Source: Oscillospiraceae bacterium
GTDB lineage: Bacteria; Bacillota; Clostridia; Oscillospirales; Acutalibacteraceae
Assembly (NCBI GenBank): GCA_015065425.1
Contig: SVQH01000025.1
Coordinates: 1-47,168 of the forward strand
DNA length: 47,168 nt
Direction of reading: 5' to 3'
The notes below the pieces were generated by a model that made no database searches, was not told the DNA's origin, and saw only the letters and a program-made list of their open reading frames with translations. Both the position numbers and the translations under genes were made by a program. Shown one piece after another: positions 33,930 through 41,697 of this stretch; the stretch's first letter is position 1, and each line of letters begins with the position of its first letter.

Positions 33930-36392
33930 TTGTCATCCGTTGTTACGGCACTTGTCGGTGTTGAAAATTGCAGTTACAGTTTTGATGCACTGTTTTCTTA
34001 TTCAGTGCCTGATGCTTTTGTCTCTCTTCTTGAACCGGGAATGAGGGTCCTTGTTCCCTTTGGAAAAGGTAATAAACTCAGACAGGGATTTGTTTTTGAA
34101 ATAGTTCAAGAGAACTTAACAGGGGACATGGAGCTTAAAAGCATTTATTCATTACTTGATTCAAAACCTATGCTGACAAAAGAGACCGTTTTACTTGCAA
34201 AATGGCTGAGAGACAGATGTTTCTGCACTTATTTTGTTGCTGCAAAAAGTCTTCTTCCCGGCGGAATGTGCCTGCGGACGGAAAAGATATACTCGTGTGC
34301 ATCCGACATACCTCCTGAGAGGTATGAAGAACTTTCCGACGATGAAAAGCTTATTGTTGAATTCCTTCGTAAAAAGCATGAAGCTGTAAGAGAATCGGTA
34401 ATATTGAAAAAGTTTTCTTTTGATAAAACATCCCCTGTGTTAAAAAAAATGGCAGGCAAGGGTATACTTTATGAATCCTCGGATGCTTTTTCAAAGGTAA
34501 ATGACCTATCTGTAAAGCTCCTCAGACTCAGTGATGAGTTTTTGCAGGATTATGACGAGTTTGTTTTTACCGATAAACAGCTGAGCGTAGTAAATATTCT
34601 CAGAGATATCGGTGCTGCAAGTGTAAAAGAATTGTGTTATTTTTCAGGTTGCAGTGAATCCGTGGTTCGTAATCTTGTTGCAAAGAATATCTGTGAATAT
34701 TTTTCGGCACCCGTAATCCGTGAAGTCGGTACATCTGAAGAAAATAAGAATTATGTAAAACCTGTTTTGTCTGATGAGCAGAGCAGAGTATATCAGGAGC
34801 TTGTAAAAGCAAGAACGGGTGATAAGGTAAATTCAGCATTGCTGTTCGGAGTTACGGGCAGCGGAAAGACAAGTGTATATCTGCAGCTTATTGATGATGT
34901 TATAGCTGAAAATAAAAGCGTTATTGTTCTTGTTCCTGAAATTTCACTTACACCGCAGACCTTCTCAATTTTTTCAAACCGTTACGGAAAAGATGTTGCC
35001 GTGCTTCACAGCGGCCTTTCCATGGGAGAGAGATATGACGAGTGGAAACGGATAGCTGCAGGAGAAGTAAAGGTTGTTATTGGTACAAGAAGTGCCGTAT
35101 TTGCACCCCTTGAAAATATCGGACTCATTGTAATAGACGAGGAACAGGAGCATACTTATAAATCGGAGATGTCTCCGAGATACAATGCCAAAGACGTGGC
35201 AAAATTCCGATGTGCATATAACAGAGCTTTTCTGCTTCTTGCATCTGCAACGCCTTGTGTGGAGACTTATGCAAGAGCGAAGGAAGGGCAGATGCTTCTT
35301 CTTGAACTTAAAGCAAGATACGGAAGTGCTCTTTTGCCTGAAGTAAGCACTGTTGATATGACAAACAAATCTCTTCTTTCTTCGTTTTTTGCCATAAGTG
35401 ATCCTCTTGCAAAGGAGATAGAAGAAAATCTTAAGAATAAAGAGCAGTCAATCCTTCTTGTCAACAGAAGGGGCTTCAATACTTTTGTTGTGTGCAGTGA
35501 CTGTAAAGCAGTTGTGACTTGTCCTAAATGCAGTATTTCCATGACATATCATTCTGCAAACAACAGACTCATGTGTCATTATTGCGGATTTTCCATTCCG
35601 TTTGCTAAGAATTGTCCCACGTGCGGAGCAGAAAATATACGTTATTCGGGATTTGGAACGCAAAGGGTTGAGCAGGAACTGAAAATCAGATTTCCCTATG
35701 CATCTGTACTTCGTATGGATGCCGATACTACGACTGTAAAAAATGCCCATGAAAAAGCATTGTCGGCTTTCAGTAAGGGAGAATATGATATTCTTATAGG
35801 CACTCAGATGGTTGCCAAAGGACTTGACTTCCCGAATGTGACACTTGTGGGAATCACTTCTGCCGATAAAGAGTTATACAATAATGATTTCCGCAGTGCC
35901 GAAAGGACATTTGATTTGATAACGCAGGTTGTAGGCAGGGCAGGCAGAGGAAACAGAAAGGGAAGGGCTGTTATCCAGACAGTATCTCCTGATAACCATA
36001 TTATAAATATTGCATCAAAGCAGGATTATATCCGTTTTTTCAATTCTGAAATAAGTATGAGAAAAGCGTTGGTATATCCTCCGTATTGTGATTTGTGTGA
36101 AATAGGTTTTTCGGGAAAAGAGCAGAACAAAGTTCTTGAGTGTGCATCTGTTTTTTTTGAAAACCTTATTAAACTGAACGAAGAACAATTTTCAGAACAG
36201 AAAATTATTATCCTGGGTCCCATGGCACCGAGAGTTTCTCGTGTCAATGAGTTTTATCGCAGGCGGATTCTTATAAAATGTAAAAATTCCGCAGGATTCA
36301 GAAATATGATAAATACCGTGCTAAAACAAGCACTGAATGAAATAAAAGATATTAATATCTATGTGGATATGAATCCCGAAAAATTGAATTAA
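33930..36392 (+). CDS. priA: Primosomal protein N' (replication restart helicase PriA)
   Basis: Reloads the replisome at stalled forks. The 820-aa protein has an N-terminal DNA-binding region, a helicase core with Walker A GVTGSGKTSVYLQ (about residue 307) and Walker B VIDEEQEHTYK (about residue 406), and between the two helicase lobes a zinc-binding domain with eight Cys (CSDCKAVVTCPKC ... CHYC ... CPTC, about 530-572). The C-terminal lobe includes GTQMVAKGLDFPNV and QVVGRAGRG. The start is TTG 33930 after GAGGTG; no ATG is available nearby. Confidence 0.95.
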   Translation: MSSVVTALVGVENCSYSFDALFSYSVPDAFVSLLEPGMRVLVPFGKGNKLRQGFVFEIVQENLTGDMELKSIYSLLDSKPMLTKETVLLAKWLRDRCFCTYFVAAKSLLPGGMCLRTEKIYSCASDIPPERYEELSDDEKLIVEFLRKKHEAVRESVILKKFSFDKTSPVLKKMAGKGILYESSDAFSKVNDLSVKLLRLSDEFLQDYDEFVFTDKQLSVVNILRDIGAASVKELCYFSGCSESVVRNLVAKNICEYFSAPVIREVGTSEENKNYVKPVLSDEQSRVYQELVKARTGDKVNSALLFGVTGSGKTSVYLQLIDDVIAENKSVIVLVPEISLTPQTFSIFSNRYGKDVAVLHSGLSMGERYDEWKRIAAGEVKVVIGTRSAVFAPLENIGLIVIDEEQEHTYKSEMSPRYNAKDVAKFRCAYNRAFLLLASATPCVETYARAKEGQMLLLELKARYGSALLPEVSTVDMTNKSLLSSFFAISDPLAKEIEENLKNKEQSILLVNRRGFNTFVVCSDCKAVVTCPKCSISMTYHSANNRLMCHYCGFSIPFAKNCPTCGAENIRYSGFGTQRVEQELKIRFPYASVLRMDADTTTVKNAHEKALSAFSKGEYDILIGTQMVAKGLDFPNVTLVGITSADKELYNNDFRSAERTFDLITQVVGRAGRGNRKGRAVIQTVSPDNHIINIASKQDYIRFFNSEISMRKALVYPPYCDLCEIGFSGKEQNKVLECASVFFENLIKLNEEQFSEQKIIILGPMAPRVSRVNEFYRRRILIKCKNSAGFRNMINTVLKQALNEIKDINIYVDMNPEKLN

Positions 36393-36406
36393 GTGGAGTG
36401 AGAATA

Positions 36407-36874
36407 ATGGCTATAAGAAATATAAGAACAGAGGGAGATCCTGTTCTTCGTAAAGTCAGTCGTAAAGTTGAGAATTTTGATGACAGACTTTTTCTTATTC
36501 TTGAAGATATGAGAGATACTCTCATAAAGTCAGAAGGAATAGGACTTGCTGCTGTTCAGATCGGTATTCTCAGAAGAATCGTTCTTGTAAATTTCAACGG
36601 ACGGATTATTGAGCTTATAAATCCTGAAATAACAGAAAGAGAAGGCGAGCAGAAAGAGGCAGAGGCATGTCTTTCTCTTCCGGGAAAAGCCGGAAAGACT
36701 GTACGCCCCAAGACGGTAACCGTTAAAGCTCAGAACAGAGACGGTAAGTGGTGCATATATAAAGGTACTGATCTCGAAGCAAGATGTTTCTGTCATGAGC
36801 TTGACCATCTTGACGGAAAACTTTATATTGACTCTCTTGCTCCCGGTGAAAGTGTATTTTTCACTCAGGATTGA
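36407..36874 (+). CDS. def: Peptide deformylase
   Basis: Removes the N-formyl group from nascent proteins. The 155-aa protein has all three metal/active-site motifs: GIGLAAVQIG (about residue 43), EACLSLPGK (motif 2, with the metal Cys; Ala where many have Gly), and CHELDHLDG (HExxH, about residue 130). The reading frame opens 9 nt earlier with GTG, but ATG 36407 after GTGGAGTG matches family starts. The partner fmt follows immediately. Confidence 0.94.
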   Translation: MAIRNIRTEGDPVLRKVSRKVENFDDRLFLILEDMRDTLIKSEGIGLAAVQIGILRRIVLVNFNGRIIELINPEITEREGEQKEAEACLSLPGKAGKTVRPKTVTVKAQNRDGKWCIYKGTDLEARCFCHELDHLDGKLYIDSLAPGESVFFTQD

Positions 36875-36891
36875 GAAAAAAAGGTGAGTTT

Positions 36892-37836
36892 ATGAAATCT
36901 GTTGTATTCATGGGAACTCCCGATTTTGCAGTTCCCGCCTTGCAGGCACTGATAGATTCTCCCGATTATGATGTAAAGCTGGTAATTTCACAACCTGATA
37001 AACCACAGGGCAGAAAACAAGTGCTTACTGCCCCTCCTGTAAAACAACTTGCTTTACGGTACGATATTGAAACCTATCAACCGGCAACTCTTAAAAGTGA
37101 TGATGCATTTGAAAAAATAGCTTCATTTTCCCCTGATTTTATTATTGTTTCAGCTTACGGTAAAATATTGCCCGAGCGGATACTGAATATTCCCGTTTAC
37201 GGTTGCGTGAATCTTCACGGCTCTCTTCTGCCGAAGTACAGAGGGGCTGCACCTATACAGTGGAGTGTTATAAACGGCGATAAAAAAACCGGTGTTACGA
37301 CCATGCTTATGGATGCAGGTCTTGATACGGGTGATATACTTCTTATTTCTGAAAAAATCATAAGCGAAGAAGAAACTGCAGGTGAAGTGTTTGATGCTCT
37401 CGCAGCTCTTTGTCCGGAGCTTCTTATAAGAACCATGAAGGGGCTTGAGGACGGTTCCGTAATTCCCGTTAAGCAAAATGAGGAAGAAGCAACTTATGTT
37501 TCCGTTCTTTCCAAAGATATGTCTGTTATAAATTGGAATGATTCTGCAAAGAATATTCATGATCTTATACGCGGAACTGACCCATGGCCCGTTGCCCGAA
37601 CTTTTTATAACGGAAAAATTCTTAAAATTTATACAAGTAAAGTTTCAGACGGTGCTTTTTCGGGCGTTGCAGGTGAAGTCAGAGTCGACGGCGGAAAGAT
37701 CTATGTTACCTGTGGAGAAGGAACCTGTCTTTGCTTGGGGGATATTCAGCTGGAAGGCTCAAAAAGGATGTCATCCGAGGATTTTCTGCGAGGACGCTCT
37801 TTCCCGAAAGGATATATTTTTTCTGAGGAGGGGTAA
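36892..37836 (+). CDS. fmt: Methionyl-tRNA formyltransferase
   Basis: Formylates initiator Met-tRNA; the product is the substrate chain start for Def. The 314-aa protein begins KSVVFMGTPDFAVPALQAL and carries the formyl-transfer motif NLHGSLLPKYRGAAPIQWSV (about residue 108) and a C-terminal OB-like domain. The frame is open upstream into def; ATG 36892 with AAAGGTG is chosen. Confidence 0.95.
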   Translation: MKSVVFMGTPDFAVPALQALIDSPDYDVKLVISQPDKPQGRKQVLTAPPVKQLALRYDIETYQPATLKSDDAFEKIASFSPDFIIVSAYGKILPERILNIPVYGCVNLHGSLLPKYRGAAPIQWSVINGDKKTGVTTMLMDAGLDTGDILLISEKIISEEETAGEVFDALAALCPELLIRTMKGLEDGSVIPVKQNEEEATYVSVLSKDMSVINWNDSAKNIHDLIRGTDPWPVARTFYNGKILKIYTSKVSDGAFSGVAGEVRVDGGKIYVTCGEGTCLCLGDIQLEGSKRMSSEDFLRGRSFPKGYIFSEEG

Positions 37837-37838
37837 AC

Positions 37839-38570
37839 ATGATTCCCGATATCAATGTTGTTCCCGCCGTTATAGGCACACACTTTTATTATAATTTCAG
37901 TTATTTTTATCTCTTATTGCCGGCATTGATAATTGCTGTCATTGCACAGATAGCTGTAAAAAGGGCATATTCCAAAATGTCATCCGTATATTCAAAAAGC
38001 GGATATTCGGGTGCTCAGGCTGCACAGGCTGTACTCAGGTATTACGGAATTTCCGATGTGAGGATAGAACAGTGTTCCGGAAGACTTTCCGACCATTACG
38101 ACCCGAGACACAAGGTAATACGTTTGTCTGAAGGTGTTTTTTCTTCAACCTCTATTGCAGCTATAGGTATTGCCTGTCATGAGGCAGGTCATGCGGCTCA
38201 GCATGCCGTTGGATATGTTCCGATAAAAATCAGGAACATGATTCTGCCGGTTTGTCAGATAGGCTCTTATGCAGGTATTCCTCTTGCTTTTTTAGGCATG
38301 CTTTTAAGCTTTGAACCGCTTATTTTTGCAGGGTTATTGCTTTACTCTTTTATTATGATTTTTCAGCTTGCCACACTCCCCGTGGAACTTAATGCAAGTT
38401 CCCGTGCTGTTGCCGTTATTGAAGAAACAGGACTTCTGAGAGACAAAAATGAACTTTCAGGTGCAAAAAAGGTTCTCAGATGTGCTGCGATGACTTATGT
38501 TGCTTCGCTTATAACATCTCTTGCAAATCTTCTTAGATTTGTACTGATTTTCACAAGAAGACGCGATTGA
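37839..38570 (+). CDS. Zinc metallopeptidase, YugP-like (neutral zinc metallopeptidase 2)
   Basis: The 243-aa membrane protein has an N-terminal helix (about 20-38), a soluble segment VYSKSGYSGAQAAQAVLRYYGI and DHYDPRHKVIRLSEG, the zinc motif CHEAGHAAQH (about residue 113), then two or three hydrophobic helices. This is the layout of the YugP family. Its substrates are unknown. The position between fmt and rsmB is a common Clostridia arrangement. Confidence 0.88.
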   Translation: MIPDINVVPAVIGTHFYYNFSYFYLLLPALIIAVIAQIAVKRAYSKMSSVYSKSGYSGAQAAQAVLRYYGISDVRIEQCSGRLSDHYDPRHKVIRLSEGVFSSTSIAAIGIACHEAGHAAQHAVGYVPIKIRNMILPVCQIGSYAGIPLAFLGMLLSFEPLIFAGLLLYSFIMIFQLATLPVELNASSRAVAVIEETGLLRDKNELSGAKKVLRCAAMTYVASLITSLANLLRFVLIFTRRRD

Positions 38571-38586
38571 TACGAAAGGACATTAT

Positions 38587-39894
38587 ATGCCTCAACCGAG
38601 AAATGAAGCCGTAAGGCTTCTTATGAAAATTGAAAAAGATGCTTCTTATTCGGCATTGGCTGTGTCAGATGCTTTGAAAAAATTGAATTTTTCTGACTCT
38701 CGTGACACAGCTTTTACCGTAAATCTGGTATACGGTGTCCTTGAACATAAAATTACCATTGATTACAATATTGAGAGATATCTGATATCCGGCATTTCAA
38801 AGCTTAAGTCCAATGTGCTCAATATTTTACGTGTCGGTGCTTTTCAGATTTTATATCTTGATAAAATTCCCGTTAGTGCAGCAGTTAATGAAGCTGTAAA
38901 ATGTGCCAAAAAAAGCGGTGCAGCTTATGCATCCGGACTTGTTAATGCGGTATTGAGAAAAATTGCGGCAGCAGGACTTGTTTTGCCCGATAAAAATGAT
39001 TTGTGTAATTATCTCAGTGTCCGTTATTCCGTAAATGCCGACATTGTCAGAACAATAATTTCCGATTATCCCGAAAAAGACCCCGATGAGATTTTTTCCG
39101 TCTTTTCGGGAAGGCGTCCTATATATATAAGATGCAATACTCTCAGATGTACCTGCGAAGAATTGGTATCTGAACTTGCAAAAGAGGGAGTTACAGTCGG
39201 ATATACACAGCTTGAAAACTGTCTTGTTGTTGACCATACAGGAGATATCGCCGCACTTGAAGCATATAAAAAAGGATTGTTTCATGTCCAGGATATGTCC
39301 TCTCAGCTTTGCTGTCAGCTTATGGACATAAAAAAAGGGGATACTGTTCTTGATTGCTGTGCCGCTCCGGGAGGAAAATCTTTTACAATGGCACAGTATC
39401 TCGGAAATACAGGAAAGCTCTTTTCATGTGACATATATGAGCATAAAACAAAGCTTATCGAAAAGGGAGCTGCCAGACTTGGCATTAACAATCTGACTGC
39501 TGTTTGCCGTGACGCAAGATTTCTTAGGGATAGTTCAATTAAGGCAGACAAGGTTTTGTGCGATGTCCCGTGTTCAGGCTTCGGAGTTATGGGAAGAAAG
39601 CCTGAAATCCGATATAAATCCATAAGTGAACTTGAAGACTTACCTGAACTGCAAAGAGAAATACTTTACTCGTGTTCACAGAATGTTTCTTCTGGCGGGA
39701 CCCTGATTTATTCTACTTGTACTCTTAATAAAAATGAAAATGATGCCGTCTGTAATGAATTTCTGAAAGACCATCCCGAGTTTTTTATTGCCGCTGATGT
39801 AAAGTACAAAAACTTTACTGATAAATATGTTACACTTTTTCCCGATTATAATGCAGGAGACGGTTTTTTTATTGCAAAATTCATAAAGAGGTAG
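38587..39894 (+). CDS. rsmB: 16S rRNA (cytosine-967-C5) methyltransferase
   Basis: The 435-aa protein has an N-terminal NusB-like RNA-binding domain (about 1-140) and a C-terminal SAM domain with DCCAAPGGKSFTMAQ (about residue 253), the catalytic DVPCSGFGVMGRKPEIRYK (Pro-Cys, about residue 322) and YSTCTLNKNENDAV (second Cys, about residue 378). It lies 4 nt before rlmN. Confidence 0.93.
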   Translation: MPQPRNEAVRLLMKIEKDASYSALAVSDALKKLNFSDSRDTAFTVNLVYGVLEHKITIDYNIERYLISGISKLKSNVLNILRVGAFQILYLDKIPVSAAVNEAVKCAKKSGAAYASGLVNAVLRKIAAAGLVLPDKNDLCNYLSVRYSVNADIVRTIISDYPEKDPDEIFSVFSGRRPIYIRCNTLRCTCEELVSELAKEGVTVGYTQLENCLVVDHTGDIAALEAYKKGLFHVQDMSSQLCCQLMDIKKGDTVLDCCAAPGGKSFTMAQYLGNTGKLFSCDIYEHKTKLIEKGAARLGINNLTAVCRDARFLRDSSIKADKVLCDVPCSGFGVMGRKPEIRYKSISELEDLPELQREILYSCSQNVSSGGTLIYSTCTLNKNENDAVCNEFLKDHPEFFIAADVKYKNFTDKYVTLFPDYNAGDGFFIAKFIKR

Positions 39895-39898
39895 ATTT

Positions 39899-40927
39899 AT
39901 GAAAAAAGATATAATGTCAATGAATCTCGCTGAACTTACCGAAGAGATATTGGCTCTCGGACAGCCGAAATTCAGGGCAAAACAGATATACCGTTGGTTA
40001 CATAAAGCTTTTGTGACAGATTTCTCGCAGATGTCAGACCTGTCACTTGAACTGAGACGTATTCTTGATGACAATTTTGTAATATTTCACTGTACTATTG
40101 AAAAAAAACTCGTTTCGGAGTATGATGGTACAATAAAATATTTATTTAAATTAAATGACGGTGAACTTATTGAATCTGTTTTGATGCAATACAAGTACGG
40201 TTATACAGTTTGTGTATCTTCCCAGGTGGGTTGCCGTATGGGATGCTCTTTCTGTGCATCCACACTTTCGGGTGTTGTCAGAAGCCTTACTCCGTCAGAG
40301 ATACTTTCACAGATATACATGATAAGCCTTGACAATAATATAAGGGTTTCTCATGTTGTGATGATGGGCATGGGTGAACCTTTTGATAATTATGATAATG
40401 TTCTTAAGTTTCTCTCACTTGTCAGTGATGAAAACGGTGTCAATATAAGCATGAGGCATATTTCTCTTTCTACCTGCGGCATAGTGCCAGGAATCATGAA
40501 ACTTATGGAAGAAAATCTGCAGTTGACCCTTTCGATATCTTTGCATGCCCCGAATGATGAGATTCGTTCATCTATGATGCCCGTGAATAAGAAGTGGGGC
40601 GTAAGAGAGCTTATTGATGCCTGTAAAAAGTATACCGATACCACTTCACGGAGAATATCTTTTGAATATGCAATGGTAAACGGTGTAAATGATTCTGAAG
40701 AATGTGCTTATGAACTTGCAGAGCTTTTAAGAGGAATGTTATGTCATATCAACCTTATTCCGGTGAATGAAGTAACTGAGACCTCCTGCAAAAGAAGCAG
40801 TCCTGCAAGAATAAAGCGTTTTTCAGAAATCCTGTCAGCTAAAGGCTTTGCCGTTACTGTCAGGCGTGAACTCGGAGCCGATATAAATGCCGCCTGCGGT
40901 CAGCTTCGCAGGAATTCTCAAAAATAG
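39899..40927 (+). CDS. rlmN: Dual-specificity rRNA/tRNA adenine-C2 methyltransferase RlmN
   Basis: This radical-SAM enzyme makes 2-methyladenosine at A2503 of 23S rRNA and A37 of tRNA. The 342-aa protein has PKFRAKQIYRWLH at the start, the cluster motif CRMGCSFCAST (about residue 111), MGMGEPFDNYDNV (about residue 155), and the C-terminal catalytic Cys in AACGQLRR near residue 335. It is not Cfr: location and sequence fit the housekeeping gene. Confidence 0.95.
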   Translation: MKKDIMSMNLAELTEEILALGQPKFRAKQIYRWLHKAFVTDFSQMSDLSLELRRILDDNFVIFHCTIEKKLVSEYDGTIKYLFKLNDGELIESVLMQYKYGYTVCVSSQVGCRMGCSFCASTLSGVVRSLTPSEILSQIYMISLDNNIRVSHVVMMGMGEPFDNYDNVLKFLSLVSDENGVNISMRHISLSTCGIVPGIMKLMEENLQLTLSISLHAPNDEIRSSMMPVNKKWGVRELIDACKKYTDTTSRRISFEYAMVNGVNDSEECAYELAELLRGMLCHINLIPVNEVTETSCKRSSPARIKRFSEILSAKGFAVTVRRELGADINAACGQLRRNSQK

Positions 40928-40929
40928 TT

Positions 40930-41682
40930 TTGTTTCACAAGGGGGAAACTGTTACGAAATATTCTGTAAAATCCGACAAAGGAATAGTAAGGGCCGTAAA
41001 TCAGGACAGTTGTTTTCTGACGGTTTTTGATGACGGTACCTGTTTTGCTGTTGTCTGTGACGGTATGGGCGGTCCTAAGGCAGGAGACATTGCTGCAGAT
41101 ATCGCAATAAGAAATATATCAGAGCGTTTTGTTGCAGGTTGGAGAAAGTCAATTACGACTGATTCCGTAAAAAATCTTTTGACAACATCAATAAGTGCTG
41201 CTAATATATGTGTGTTTGATGCAGCTTCCTCTGATCCCGAACTTACCGGAATGGGTACAACGGTTGTTGCCGCTGTTCTTATAAACGGTACACTTATAAC
41301 GGCTCATGTGGGAGACAGCAGGGTATATCTTGTTTCGGATGCACTGTATCTTATTACCAAAGACCATTCACTTGTTCAGGAACTTATTGACTCGGGCACT
41401 CTTACGCGTGAGGATGCAAAAATCTATCCGTATAAAAATGTTATTACAAGAGCTCTCGGGATAGATGAACACGTGGAGATAGAATTTACCGAAAGAAAAA
41501 TCAAAGATGAAGACAGGATTCTTTTGTGTTCCGACGGTCTTTCAAATTATGTCAGCGAAGAATCCATTTATGAAATAATCAAAAATAATGAAGTTTCGGA
41601 AACTGCGGAACTTCTCATAAAAACAGCAAATACCAACGGCGGCGGTGATAATATAACAGCCGTGGTTTTTGCAGAACAATAA
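40930..41682 (+). CDS. stp: PP2C-type Ser/Thr protein phosphatase
   Basis: Dephosphorylates targets of the adjacent PASTA kinase. The 250-aa ORF contains the metal-binding motifs DSC...FDDGTCFAVVCDGMGGPKAGDIA (about residue 45), AHVGDSRVYL (about residue 120), LCSDGLSNYV (about residue 200) and GGGDNITAVVF at the end. The TTG used as start (40930) has no ribosome site at normal distance. A perfect AAGGGGG (40939-40945) instead points 5 nt downstream to GTT at 40951, where homologues begin (TKYSVKSDKG). The true start is therefore uncertain. Confidence 0.9.
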   Translation: MFHKGETVTKYSVKSDKGIVRAVNQDSCFLTVFDDGTCFAVVCDGMGGPKAGDIAADIAIRNISERFVAGWRKSITTDSVKNLLTTSISAANICVFDAASSDPELTGMGTTVVAAVLINGTLITAHVGDSRVYLVSDALYLITKDHSLVQELIDSGTLTREDAKIYPYKNVITRALGIDEHVEIEFTERKIKDEDRILLCSDGLSNYVSEESIYEIIKNNEVSETAELLIKTANTNGGGDNITAVVFAEQ

Positions 41683-41697
41683 CGGAGGTTCATCATT

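Noticed and set aside
39899-40927. Possibility that rlmN is the resistance gene cfr
   Set aside because: It lies inside the conserved rsmB-rlmN-phosphatase-kinase operon and shows housekeeping RlmN motifs; nothing suggests transfer.
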